Shown here: one piece after another, positions 36,656 to 49,000 of the stretch
Layout: every line of letters starts with the position of its first letter
Position numbering within the stretch: position 1 is the first letter of the stretch
Assembly: GCA_026874595.1 (NCBI GenBank)
Contig: CM049310.1
Location: forward strand, 85,101,056 to 85,165,055
Direction of reading: 5' to 3'
Origin: Sipunculus nudus
Taxonomy: Eukaryota; Annelida; Sipuncula; Golfingiida; Sipunculidae
DNA: 64,000 nucleotides
Notes under the pieces: model-generated
What the model was told of the DNA's origin: nothing
The model's database searches: none
What the model saw: only the letters and a program-made list of their open reading frames with translations
Position numbers and translations under genes: made by a program

Positions 36656-37151
36656 CTATCACATATACAGTCGGGATTTCCTTTACAACTGTCAGATCTT
36701 CTCCGATATTTTTCTCCATGGTGCAGGTATAACGACCACTATCTTCGGGTCTGGCGTCAGAGATCTGGACCGTACCCCATGCAACAGACTGTAATCTGGA
36801 AGCGTTGAAGTTGTAGACGATTATGCCCGCTGGACCGTCCTTGGACTCGAGTTGTTTAAACAATGGGATATCATGAGTTCTCCTAACTAGTTTTCCTAAC
36901 CTTACTGCCAGGAGTTCTGTGTCTTTAGGTGTCGAACAGTTCAACCAAAACGACCAAGAACGTCTCACATACTGCACATTGTCTGGCCCGACCTGTTTAA
37001 CACTGTCACCTCCATTTCCAAACCCTGATTGTAATAATGAAAGATTATTTTTAATTAAAACATGTTATTCAAGACTAATTGTAATCGTATGTACAAAACT
37101 GTTTTACTCACCCATTGAAAAGATTTAAACAAAGAGGAGTATCTTGTGCAT
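36656..37151 (-). pseudogene. Gene D: broken IgSF receptor gene, signal and first Ig exons only
   Basis: Two exons on the minus strand mirror the 5' end of gene B. Exon 1 (37151-37112) reads MHKILLFV, then an in-frame TAA, then IFSM, ending phase 1 at ATG G|GTGAGT. An 87-bp intron follows (88 bp in gene B). Exon 2 (37024-36656, 369 bp, phase 1-1) encodes a V-like Ig domain with SFWLNC, then QISDARPEDSGRYTC and VYVIG, ending at a GTAAGG donor. It resembles the gene B first domain (EWGLLQILNARREDSGVYIC against AWGTVQISDARPEDSGRYTC). The core Trp expected about 14 residues after the first Cys is replaced (VRLGK against VRYWKK). No further Ig, membrane or tail exons appear downstream. The stop codon, lost Trp and missing 3' half suggest a pseudogene. 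If transcription uses a different first exon, the Ig exon might still be used. Confidence 0.65.
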
Positions 37152-39200
37152 TATCTCTATGAGTACTGTTAACAGCTTATGTCAGCATACACACGCTAAA
37201 CTACTCATAGTACATTACTCTAAGGAGAGTTGAAGGTATGTGAGCAGATTACCTAACACAACAAGGAAGATAGGGGTCTGATTTACTTATTAACTATACA
37301 GCACCACATCCGTTAACGCAATACTATACAAAATGACTCATTTGCTCCTTTCTGGGAATTTTTTAGCTAGCGCTGGACAGTTGTTATTCTAGCTAGAGAT
37401 TCGGTTATTAAATGGCAACGTGCGAAGAGTCACGTTGTGTGAATAACCGGGCTTTCATAATATACTGTATAATTTACGTAAACGAGCCGTTCTAAACAGC
37501 GAGTGTTGATGTTTTATCACATATATACAAAGTCTGTATATACAAACCAAACGTGTATAAACGTTTTGAAACTATATTCGGGGAAGGATAGTTATACCAT
37601 TACACAGCGACCAGCTAGGTCACAACATAATCATATTTTTAGACAATTTTTTTTGGTATTATGTAGTAATATTATTTTGTAGCTACCTTTCATTTTATAT
37701 ATGTTTTCTTGAAAAATCTTGCTTTTTTTCGTTGATATAAATGGCTGAACAATTAAACTTGATTTTAAATAACTATTATCCAAATCATGGTTCGGGTGTC
37801 ACAGCCAGTCACGGCAAAGAAATCTTTCACGTTCTAAGTACATGAAACCTGACTGGGGATCGCGATCACATAGCCAAACTGATGCCACGCAAACCACAAC
37901 ATGATGAAATCTTACTAGAATTTGAGTTAGTTTGCCAATGGGGTAGCACAAAGAAACAATCATAGAAAGATCAAAACAAGAGGGACAGTGTTACGTCAGA
38001 ACAATTAAAAGTGATTGGGAGAATGGATGCACCGTAAAGGCTTAGCAACTATAGCTCTCAATAGCCCATTAAGCTTATTTGATTTGATTGAAGATGTTTT
38101 GCTTTTTCGAGCAGCTACAGGTTGTTGGAGTCTGGGACTTCAGCCCTGCGCGCTCCTTCAGCATAATGTTGATGGAACCGATAGACACAATGCCACACAA
38201 GCCAAGTAGGAAGCCGCGAGAGTCCGCCACTGTTTCCGCACCAGGGGCCGAGATAGATAGGAGGCAAAGAGGAGATCTCGAGAGGCACTGCAGCACTGAC
38301 ACCCTCAGAAAGCAGTATTATCATCATCAATTAAGCTTTATTAGATCAGGTTGTTTTTTATTTTTCAAGGGCGGGTAAACGCCACTCAGCCAGTTTTCCT
38401 GTCACTTTCGGTAATTTGGGAAAAATATAATTTCTAAGTGTGTTTTCTTTCTTTTCGTTTAATAGAGGTAAATTTCAGTTCCTCAATTTAAATATTGGAA
38501 AATAGAATTCCTAGGAAAAAATTACGGCAGTTAGAGGTAATTGCAAAGTTAATCCTGAAATATATATTAAAATGCTAGATTATGTATCCATTTGCATGTC
38601 TTTTGTTCATTTTTTTTTTTCACAATACATTTTTAATATTATGTATCATGATAATGAATTGTAAATAATAAACAAGGTCCATTTTGTCAATACTTTTTGT
38701 TAATTACCTTGTAATTACCTTTAACAATGCGTGTTTCCTGTTTATCAATATTAACATATTCGGTATCGTTAAATTTTAGATGACTCCATCAAGAACGATG
38801 CATTGAACAATTTAACATTGAAAGTTCCAAGTAACAACAAAACGTGTAATATAAATTTACTTATTTGTTATAACTTCTTGTTTTACATTTTTCTAGATTA
38901 TCGATCAGCGTTTCCTGCTTTGTTATTATAATAATCACAAAGATACGGAGTTTCGTTGCATTTACGGCTGAACCTATGTTTTACTGATTCTAACACCACC
39001 CAAAGGTGTCATGGTGCAGAAGTAGCTTCTTGGGTCCTCAAGTACGGTACTCACAAGTCCCACCAGGGCGCTAGACTTTGACATAAGGTTCAGACTCCGG
39101 TTCGCTTTAGATAACGAGAACTGATTAATTTGTTTCTTGCGAAATATGTCAGAAGCACGGGTTGTCTTACACTTGCTATATGTCCTCACATGGGGCCATA
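37152..39200. other. Spacer between genes D and A, no gene accepted
   Basis: Contains a GC-richer island (38115-38310) that is open in several frames on both strands and ends in a TCATCATCA tail. It is most likely a repeat fragment. The rest is AT-rich with no exon recognised. Confidence 0.4.
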
Positions 39201-39224
39201 ATATATTGAGTGCGTCTTGGGGGG

Positions 39225-39400
39225 GGGGGGGTCCTCGGTGTTATGACCCAGAAATAGGGACGACTACACACCCAGGACCCGCAGGTACGGCAGACACCGG
39301 GCCTGGGTGAAACCAGGATACAAAAATAACTAGTAGCCCATGGGCCATGACGCTCAGCTAATTTTGACTGGGTGCTCATTGTTTTATTAATGTTATATAT
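39225..39400 (-). repeat. Dispersed repeat, inverted relative of 23.8 kb
   Basis: The reverse complement carries TTTGTATCCTGGTTTCACCC and the core ACCTGCGGGTCCTGGGTGTG, matching 23810-23880. The plus-strand end TCCTCGGTGTTATGA also appears at about 36047. A poly-G run sits just to the left (39218-39231). Confidence 0.6.
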
Positions 39401-39499
39401 TGTATGTGACAATAGCCTACGGCTAAAGGTACAGTGTTGAAAAAAATGACAGAAAATAAACATTTCACAATTAATAGGAGACCTGCCCAGGCCCCCCCC

Positions 39500-41205
39500 T
39501 AGGTGCTCAAAATCATGTTTCTGGTCCAAAGCTGCCAGAATATAGGTTACCGTGATCCAATTTCAGGTTTCCAAGGAAAATTTCCAAGGATTTTCCCTGA
39601 ATGTCATGTTAGAAGCTTCTAGGGCTAATGGATACATTTTTCAGCCAATAGGTCACACACTATAGGTCACCATGACCTTGTTTCAGGTTTCCAAGGACAC
39701 TTGACTAAGACCTCCCTGAATTTTATATTAAAAGATTCTAGGCCTAATGGATACAATATGTGCCCTGTCTGACTGTCTGGGTGCTTATATATGGCAAAAG
39801 CAGGTCTTGGTGACCTAATTTCAGTTTTCCAAGGACATTGACCAAGGACGTCTCAGAATGTTACATTCGAAGATTGTAGGCCGAACAGATATAATGTGTG
39901 CCCTGCCTGACTGTCTGGGTTCCTTTATGACTTCGTTTCCTAATGGCCGCAAAATATAAGTCATGTTGACCTAATTTCAGTTTTCCACAGACATTTGCCA
40001 AGGACGTCTCAGAATGTTACATTAGAAGATTCCAGGCCTAACAAATACAATGTGTGCCCTGTCTGACTGCCTGGGTGCCTTTATGACTTCTTTTCTAAAG
40101 GTTCCAATATAGGTCATGGTGACTAAATTTCAGTTTTCCACAGACATTTGCCAAGGACGTCTCAGGATGTTGCATTAAAAGATTCTAGGCCTAACAGATA
40201 CGATTTGTGCCCATCTGACATTCAGGTTGCTCAAAATCAGGTTTTTGTCTCGTAGGTCACAAAATGTAGGTCACCATGACATAATTTCAGGTTTCCAAGG
40301 AGATTTGCCTAGAACCTCCCAGGAAATTGTGAAAGAAGATTCTAGGCCTTACAGATACAATTTTTCACTTTCAGACTGTCTGGGTGCTCACAATCATGTT
40401 TTCGGCACATAGGTCACAACATATAGGTTACAATGACCTAATTTCAGGTTTCCAAGGAAGTTTGCCAAGAAACTCCCAGGATTTTGAGTTAAAAGATTCT
40501 AGGCCTCTCATATACGATTCATCCCCATCTGACATTCAGGGTGCTCGAAATCATGTTTTCGTCCTGTAGGTCACACAATATAGGTCACCATGACCTAATT
40601 TCAGGTTTCCAAAGAGATTTGCCTAGGACCTCCCTATATGTCACGTTGAAGGATTCTAGGCCTTATCGATACAATTTGTGCCCCGTCTGACTGCCTGATG
40701 CTAAAAAACCTTGTTTTCGGCCCAAAGGTCATAAAATATAGGTTTCTAAGGAGATTTGCCAAGAAACTCCCAGGATTTTGAGTTAGAAGATTCTAGGCCT
40801 CTCATATACGATTTGTCCCCATCTGACAATCAGGGTGCTCATATGACATCTTTTCCCTATAGGTTGCAGAATATAGGTCACAGTGACCTAGTTTCAGGTT
40901 TCCAAGGACATTTACTTAGAATATCCTAAAATGTCAGGTTTGAGGTTTCTAGGCCTAATAGATACAATTTGTGCCCGTCTGACTGTCTGGGTGCTCAATA
41001 TCATGTTTTCGGCCCGTAAGTCACAAAATATAAGTCACCCTGACTTAATTTCAGATTTCCAAGAAGATTTTCCAGGACCTTCCTGGATGTACAGTTATAA
41101 GTTTCTAGGTCCAACGATTACGTTTTTGTGCCCTGTTAACGGCCGGTCGGACGCCGGACAAAGGGTGATCGCTATAGCTCAGATGACTAACAGTCAGCTG
41201 AGCTA
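39500..41205 (+). mobile_element. Helitron-like non-autonomous element: ~11 tandem units with 3' hairpin
   Basis: Degenerate units of about 120-160 bp recur with the order ATATAGGTCACCATGACCTA, TTTCAGGTTTCCAAGGA, a CCTCCCTGAATGT-like block, TTAGAAGATTCTAGGCCTAA, then ACAATTTGTGCCC and CTGACTGTCTGGGTGCT. The anchor TTTCCAAGG falls near 39570, 39690, 39830, 40300, 40450, 40610, 40900 and 41060. The right end changes to GGCCGGTCGGACGCCGGACA and a perfect-stem hairpin (TAGCTCAG...CTGAGCTA, 41175-41205) followed by AAAAA. A 3' terminal hairpin after a GGACG-rich stretch is typical of mollusc Helitron/Helentron-type repeats. Related units occur at 13.1-14.1 kb. No protein is encoded. Confidence 0.7.
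41175..41205. repeat. Terminal hairpin of the tandem element
   Basis: TAGCTCAG, A, TGACT, loop AAC, AGTCAG-type arm, CTGAGCTA. The arms pair along 13 bp with one bulge on each side. Confidence 0.8.
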
Positions 41206-42553
41206 AAAAACACAAAATACGATCAGGAGTATATAAGCCCCAAACAATAAAGGGTCCAGTTATAGGTACAGTAAAATCTTGCTAATACAAAGTGGTCGTG
41301 ATAGCAGGGTGGTGGTGGTAGCGGGAATTTTGTTATGATTAACTTAAGTCCGCGAACAAAACAAGTGATCGTCTTATCGGGGTGGTCGTCAGGCCTGATG
41401 TCACTCTATATTATGATATGTCCAATGTCCAAGATTTTTAAAAAATAAACACTTGTTATGGATTTTATATGATGTTTTAACTATTGAGGAAACAAAGTTA
41501 ACATATTTCAAAAACTTGCCCATTAGTTTCTTTCATAATATTTGATCCAAACATGTATCATTAAATGCTAATCTTCTTAAACGACAAAAAATGTCAGGGA
41601 GCTGAATGTTGAAATTTTATTAAAGAAAGTGAACATTTGTGAGATTTTATAGTTTACTTAAATCCACTGTGGCATCTAGCATCAACATCACGTAACCGGC
41701 TTTCACAGAGCCCTTAGGATACCTAGATTGAAAGAACAACATTGTATAGACACTCAGTATAATACAAATATATAAACACTTAGTATATATTTATTACACC
41801 ATTAGTGTTACAAACAATAATATAGTTATAATAATAAAATAATAATAATAATAATAATTTGGTCATCCGTTTGCAAATCTGAAAACTTACATTTGACACG
41901 ACCGCCGGTGGTTTACTGTAAAACAATTTCTTTTACTCACCTGACTGACGAATTATTAAAAATTAATATTTCCCCACCCCCATTTTTGATTAGTCATATG
42001 CTGAACTGTACCTGAAGTCAGCATGTAAAACTAACCTGCTACCGATAGGGTCCTACAGACCAAAGTCCTTCATCATATTTACTTACGAACCATGATACAC
42101 TAAACATAATCATTGCATTTTATATGTAAAGTTGAGTGCGTTCAGGAGAAGGCAAGATAAGTGTAACACAAGAAAGTTGAAACGTACACGGCGCGTTTCT
42201 TTCCGGGAAACTGTACCAGTCGATACAACGTTATTCTGGGAAAACTGGTCTTCCGAACTCTTGATCTTTAAATCCTTAACATTTGATATTTTGCCTGATA
42301 ATGATTATCTAGCTGTATTGTTCGTATAAATAAAGTATTTAATATTGTCGATCAGGGAAAATTGTTTTATTTGCAGTCGTTATTTTATTGTATTATTTTA
42401 TGTTCCAAAACGTTCGAAATGATGGAAGATTTGCTTTACTTATGAGATTAAGTGTTCCTTACATTTCACTTTTGGTCTGTATATCCATTCGCAACATCCG
42501 TTACCCAGCTTTATTTAGTCAGATTTAACTTGTCCATTGTATTGTTAGTCGAA

Positions 42554-42591
<38 letters not shown>

Positions 42592-42884
42592 GTATTCAGT
42601 GTTTTCATATGCCCACGGAGTTATAGCGGATACAGCATTCAGATTCATTGAATATCTCAGTTTAAATGATTACAGAGAGAAAGGTCTACTGAATTTGCAA
42701 GAACATATTATCGCACACCAGGAAGTAATTTACACGCGCATATATCCTTGCTTTGCTGTGATGATACACATCTTTGAACTAATTCGCCCCCAGAGAATCT
42801 TGGAAATTGTCCAAAAAGGCCGAGGTTAAATCACATTCAACCTTTTACGTCAGCGCTCTACTCAGCTTTCCGTTTAGTACTCAG
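41206..42884. other. Non-coding stretch upstream of gene A
   Basis: No exon accepted. It starts with a possible lone transposon end at 41269 (CAGTAAAATCTTGCTAATAC) and holds (TAA)n near 41835-41860 and an A homopolymer at 42557-42588. Confidence 0.45.
42557..42588. repeat. Poly-A run
   Basis: About 32 consecutive A. It might be a retroposon tail, but no body is recognised upstream. Confidence 0.95.
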
Positions 42885-42981
42885 GTACGTGAAGAATACA
42901 GCAAACAATCGATAGGTGACTTTCAGATAAAAGGCCTTGCGGTACACCGTGTAGTTCCTTTCCCAGGGACACCAAGGAACG
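42885..42981 (+). other. Possible 5' untranslated exon of gene A
   Basis: Bounded by an acceptor-like TTAGTACTCAG (ending 42884) and a consensus donor (AACG|GTAAGC at 42982). One frame is open throughout, but there is no ATG in it. The next acceptor is at 43187, just ahead of the gene A start codon. A 5' leader exon is the simplest reading. Confidence 0.35.
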
Positions 42982-43206
42982 GTAAGCACGCCAATTATAT
43001 ATATAAATCAAAGTATGTGTGTCTGTGTGCATCAGCGTATGTGTCCCAAACTATAACAAATGTAACCAGGTTTGAACAGATATACGTGCGTAGTATTAAT
43101 GCCTCCGAAGTGTTAACATAAAACTCACAGCGGTACATAATCTTAGTAAATGACACGTTCCTTTATTTATTCCTCATTCTTAACAGGAAGGCGAAACGCT
43201 AGGTCA

Positions 43207-46086
43207 ATGTCAAAACAGATCCTGCACAAAAATATCTGGTCAAACAGCTACATTCCGATACTCTGCTTCCTGTTTGGCCTTGTATCATCAGATGCTGTTC
43301 CCAAGAAGATGAATGACGGTGCATTAACTTTTTCTTATAATTTAATATCTCTTAAAACAATATATCATTTGTCTTTCACATAAAATAAGTATCTTTGTAC
43401 ATGCTTCTCTGCTACACATTATTCCTCAGAAACAAATACTACTCATTCGTACAGGTATAAATTTAATAATGCGCTTCTATCGGGTTGGTCAACAGTCTGT
43501 CAACAAGATCTCAATTATAAAAATTTATTATGTTGATTCTTATAATATTATTTTGGTTAAATAGTTTTTCTATCATCCCTTGTTAGCTTTATGTGCGAGG
43601 CTACAGAGTCACATGCTTTTTCAATGGGTTGTTCAGCGATCTCGTTAAACTTATATCATATAAAATATTGTTTATTTTGGCTGCTTATATAAGTATATAT
43701 TTTCTACCATACTTTTCAGTATCCCTTGAATCGTTCAAGTGCGAGAATGTGGAATATCCGCTGGGAGCTGATTTTGTTACAATTGCATGCACATATAGAC
43801 CCCAAAACGGGACACCGTTTTGGTTCAAGTGTTTCAAGGGTGTAAATAATACCAACTACATCGCCTATAGTTTCGTCTCAGCAAAAACAACTTGTATCGG
43901 GCCGATTGGTAATAGAACCAGTCTAACCATTTTTAAACAAGAAAACTGGACTTCTATAAAGCTGAAGATAGACCGCCCAAATCCTTCAGGAGACGGGCTC
44001 CATATATGTAAACTAGAAGGAAAAAAGAAGACCATGAAAGCCTTCCTCTTGCTACAAGGTAAAATCATAAAACTGTTATATGTTTGAACCTTATATTAAC
44101 CGTATGATTTTTGCTAATATGTAACGTTTAGAACACACAGTTTGTATATTTTGATGTAACTGTCTTCAACATAACTGGATACGTACTGTTATGCGAACGA
44201 TCGTGTAAACCGTGTGTTCGATAGTCGTATTGGTAGAATTAACATACTTGTAGGTAGCTCAGTGCAGAAACTGCATAAAACGGAAGTTTCTCATGGCGAA
44301 TGTCCCCCGTATATTTATCCAGGTCATGCAAAGCCAAGCACGGGAATGGACATGACAACCATGGATTCCTACAATGGTGAAAAGCAGGGTATGTGGTTCT
44401 TATATTAAAATTCTGTTACCACCTCTCGTATTGTACCACGACGTATGAGTCCGAAATAAGAACAAACATAAATAAAACAAGCAAAACAGCTTTTATTCTC
44501 AGTACTTACGCTACATGTAATTGCATGTTCTTCGAGGCACATTTGCTAACATTACGAAGCTTAAATAAGACGTGCCACCAGGCAACGTGAATTAAACTGT
44601 TAAACGGTAACTTAACGTCGATGTGCTAATCCCTTTATGATTGCAGAAAGAAATAGAGCAATATAGCTGTCTATTAAGGAGCCATGACTTGAATCTTTCA
44701 TGAGAGCATTAGTTTCCTTTACAGGCCATAAACAAATCATACAGATATGTATATTCTAAGTTTCCTAACGGGAAGGCATTAACACAATGGTAACATGACC
44801 ATGCAGGTTTGTGCAAGGAAGTCAGTTTTGAATTTGATCACGCGTAGGCAACCAACATACCGCCCCCTGCAACAGCAAGCTGGGGAGGTGTTACAGTTCC
44901 ATTAAGTTGTCCTTTATGCACTGATTGTGTCATATTTCTTACCATCAACTTAAGGTCTATTATAATACTTTGGGTTACACATGCATTTGAACGACTTCCT
45001 TATCTATGTTTGCACTGTTAGGTATTTCCTGTTGGATGAGACGTCTTGCCCCTCCACCTCCCCACAAACACACTTTAAGCAGCCAATTTCATTATTCACC
45101 GAGTAATATTTTAAGAATAAACCGAAATAATTCATGTTAAACCTGCTGTTTTGTTTGTCATTATTTGTTGTCATAAAGGCTCTATCAACAAACTGCAGTT
45201 CGTTTTATATCAGGTATTCCTCCTTGCGCACAAAGCAGAGATACAAAAGTAAATTTTAGAATTTCACCTAAAAATGAACATAATTTATCGATATTTCTCT
45301 CATCACTCAGGTGGACATTTATGGATAATCTTTTGACAAACCGATAAAAAACTTTTCCTATAGCGCCCCCTATTTAAAGAATCACATGTATGCTTATATT
45401 ACAGCCATTTGTTTATTTATAAACATCTTATCGTGTGGAGGAATGCCTATACAGTTGACCATTCAATTAATAGAAGCCTTACGCAGCTTTGTCTAAGTTA
45501 ACTTTCATTTCTTGCTCAGGTCACCTAGCTTTGATCACGTTGGCAGTTATACCCCTTGGTGCAGCATGTGCTTGGATTATTTGCCACTGGAAGACGAGAA
45601 AAAAGTAGGTATTTAATCGACATCAAGTCATTTATTATTGTATATGTATCTCTGATCACTAACGAATTTGAATGTACTCATATGTGTACTGAATATTAAG
45701 AAATGCGCCGTCTCCTTGGCATTTATCTGAGCATTATAGAGATAACCGAATCTTTTGATGTGGTACGATTGGTTGACTTGGTATTATAGTACATGATACA
45801 AACTAAATTTGTTTTACATATGTATATTATACTCTCGTTAATTTGTTCTCATAGTTGTGAAGAGTTACAGTGCACTTTCAATTCACACTTGAACATTTAC
45901 AATGCCCTGGTGTAAGTGATATATTACTAGTTTCACCAGCCGGTCTTGAAGTACTTATATATATCATAGTCCCTGTACCGTCTCCTATGAACTTTACCTT
46001 ATTACCTCTTTTACAATTCCAGATCCCAAGGCAATGAACAAAGTCAAGAAAAGCAGGAAGAACTCCAACGGAACTTTATGGAGTAG
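43207..46086 (+). CDS. Gene A: single V-domain IgSF type I membrane protein, 221 aa
   Basis: Five coding exons join without a stop: 43207-43318, 43720-44058, 44323-44388, 45520-45604 and 46023-46086. Internal phases are 1-1-1-2. They encode a signal peptide (residues 1-30, core IPILCFLFGLVSS), a V-like Ig domain (38-150), a stalk of about 22 residues (GHAKPSTGMDMTTMDSYNGE), one membrane segment (LALITLAVIPLGAACAWIIC) and a 25-residue tail rich in Lys, Gln and Glu without tyrosine. Domain cysteines are C61 and C134 (canonical), with C75 and C96 extra. W72 is the core Trp. Several N-x-T/S sites suggest a glycosylated surface protein. The first donor (GTGCAT) is weak; the others are good. It is a paralogue of gene C and is divergent from gene D. 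A receptor or ligand role is inference. AATAAA occurs at 46439. Confidence 0.8.
43720..44058 (+). CDS. Gene A exon 2: V-like Ig domain with extra Cys pair
   Basis: Phase 1-1 exon of 113 codons. It begins VSLESFKCENVEYPLG, then FVTIACTYRP (B-strand Cys), FWFKCFKG (core Trp and an extra Cys three residues later), a second extra Cys in KTTCIGPIGNRT, and ends GDGLHICKLEG (F-strand Cys without the usual Tyr). An extra C-C' Cys pair is characteristic of CD300 and polymeric Ig receptor V domains in vertebrates. The likeness may be convergent. The match to gene C (FWLRCFRG, APTGKLGSRTN) establishes paralogy. Confidence 0.8.
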
Positions 46087-49000
46087 AATATAGTTTGCCT
46101 ATGTATACACGTTACCTTAGTTCGAGGGTAATATCGTAAATGGATATAACCCCTGTGTAACATGTAAAAGGCACATCTCTGCAAAACGACCTAGCTAATG
46201 GAATTGGACTTCTGTGTCACCCACCAGTTGCTTGGGGGCAAGTACAGTCGTGGGTTGAATCTCCATGGTTGAAATGGAGCTAATATAGCCCCATGTTGAC
46301 ACTCAAAACTTACAGGGGTACACAAACATGTGAAACTCTGTAGTTGTGAGTTCATTTTACGCGATACGCCATATGACTGAATACCCTTGACACAGCATGG
46401 TCATGGCCACTATTAGTCAGTCCTGGCGGTATTGAAGTAATAAATGACAGATTCCTGTCTGTTTGACAAATTTATTTCTGCACAATGCACTGACAGAAAT
46501 GTCGGTAGCGTGCAATCCTTGGTCATTACCCAAAGAGGTCGTGGCCATACAGGTCCATATGGCGTACCATGGACTCATGGCCAAGTTATCACGTGGGGTC
46601 ATTTCCCTCAGCTCTGGCAGCTGAAGGAATCATCCATTCATTGTATCCTGTGGTTTTGGGTCGGAGAACCCGTCTCATGCAGGTGTCAACTGAATCTGCC
46701 CCCGAGCGACTGGGACGTGCTCAGATGTGGTATTGACCATATGCACATTCTTACATAAAATGTAAGATCCCAGTAATATACACGTAAATCTCATTCGAAA
46801 AAAAAACTACCTTGTATGGACCTTGATTATATACCGGCGATGAAATGCAAACAAAAATAAAGCTGACTTATCTCAAAGAAAAGAAACGATAAAAATCACA
46901 GATAAGCATGGTTAAACTACAACTAAAAATTGAAACAAAGTAAATTATTTTTCACATGATACCACTGACACCCAGCTTGGGTCATGTATATACATGTATA
47001 TACTTCTTTCAGAATGCAGAGCAGAGTTTAGTTAATCGTATAAAGAATATATACTCCAGATGATGTCGTTAAGTTCATGTTCAAACATTTTGCAGCTCAA
47101 ATGAAATATATACATGAACACATTTAAAAGGTGATTGCATGGAAAAGAAATGATCAATCCATTCAGACCCCAAAAAAACAGTAAAGTTTGATTTCTGAGG
47201 CACTTTTCAATTAGAAAACAGTCACAGGTGGGTTTTTTTTTTACCTTTAAGTTATCTTTTCGGTAAAATTTCATATGACCAGGGAACAACATGATATGAC
47301 ATAACTCGTTTGTTAAACGGCTAACGAGAAAAAAAATCCAAATTTCTTGAAAGCAATGTGCAAGCAAATGGAGTTGAAAATCATTTAACTTCTTCTGAAA
47401 TTAAGTATAAACAAAAGCGCTGCTTGAGAAACCGACTTTTTTTCCTGATAACTGTAAGTTGTACAGACACACACATATACATATACTTATATTGCAAAAG
47501 TAGGCAGTGCTTAATGAATATGTTATCCAAGTAATCATGCTATTCCTGGTGCAGGGTGAATGTTTTAATAATGTTTTGTATTTTTTTAGTATTTTAATAC
47601 ATAAATGGTAAAAAATGTAGATGATAAACAGAGGGACAGATAAATATTTTTGTATTATATATATAGTATAAATAATATTATATATATGTAATATAAATTA
47701 TTATGTGTGCTTATTTGCAGGTATATATGTATTTTTTATATGTATTACGTTTATACATGTTTTTATCGTATTTTTTTTAATACCGTAAGTTGGTATTTGT
47801 AGTATAACCCTGTTTTTTCGCCTGCTTCCACATTAAAATAAGATGTCCACATGTTCTGTGTGCTTTATATTTATCATGTATCAAACTCGTTATCCGCCTA
47901 TCAAAATACTTGGTGCTGTGCATATTTCCATATTTGACCCTGGCTTACCTCCATTTACTGGACAAGGTTACATCACAAGGACCCTCTAATATGCACCCTA
48001 TAGAATTTGAAAGCACAATTTGCATTTCCTTCCATTGACATTTCCCAATCAATACCTTGGATCATCCACCTCATACACCTTTAGTCAATATTTCAACATT
48101 TTTTCTTGGCGTAAGAACTAAGTTATACTGTAAATAATACACAATGATTACAATATTTGTTGTTAACTTTTAAAGCTTTGATTTAATACTATATGCTTGT
48201 GCTTGCTTTGGAAATATAATGTTTGCATTACAATCCACATGATATTTCAGTATGCAAAATAAATGATCATATATTAGTTTTATCATTATCAGTGTTTTAT
48301 CATGGTCACTAGTAATAGGGTGTATTTTGAGTGTTGACATAGTGTTTATTTGTGAAAAAAAAATAATTTGGCCCACGTTGTCAATAAGTATGAGGGTTAA
48401 TGTTTGCAAGTTGAATGCATGCTTGTATTATCGTATTTTTTTTGTTAAACGATGTCTCCTTTTCTAAACACACTTCAAGTTGTCCGCTCCAAGACAAACA
48501 TTTTTAGTGAGCTCTTTTGGATCCAAAACTGTCCTTTAATCCGTGGAGTCCCTTTCTGCCAGCAAACTGAATTTTCACTGTGAAATGGGTCGACGGGCTG
48601 TGAAGAATTGCCATACTCGCTCTTCATACTGGCTAAAGAAAGTATAAATATCTACTTCGTAGAGTAAAATATAAAAAATGGCATAACCCATAAACGCCAT
48701 ATCACATTAAGGTGTATATGATAGCCATATATAAGGATGTACTTAAGATGTGCATTTTGTCTCGTGAGGAGAAAAAAACTTGCTTCTTATGTAAATCTAG
48801 TCGCTTTGTGTAGCTGGGAAAGTACTAACACCCTTACACTATATATTTTATTTCTCCTGACAGCGGAACATATATAAAAACAGTTGGAATCAATCCAATA
48901 AAAAGTCCCCTGGAATTCACAGACGTCAGCCTAGCATACTGTTTCCTCAGTGATACAATTCGGCCAATTACAGGATAGAGAACATGTTCATACGTGTGAA

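Noticed and set aside
36549-36808. Plus-strand frames rich in Ser and Leu
   Set aside because: Antisense to the gene D Ig exon and driven by a (CT)n tract.
38075-38378. GC-richer island with open frames on both strands, including a hydrophobic minus-strand frame
   Set aside because: Open in several frames at once, no splice-consistent gene model, and a TCATCATCA tail suggests a repeat fragment.
41269-41420. Second Tigger/pogo element starting CAGTAAAATCTTGC
   Set aside because: No matching inverted end was found downstream, so at most it is a truncated end.
42452-42829. 125-codon frame containing a poly-Lys run
   Set aside because: The Lys run is the A homopolymer at 42557-42588, and the rest lacks coding character.
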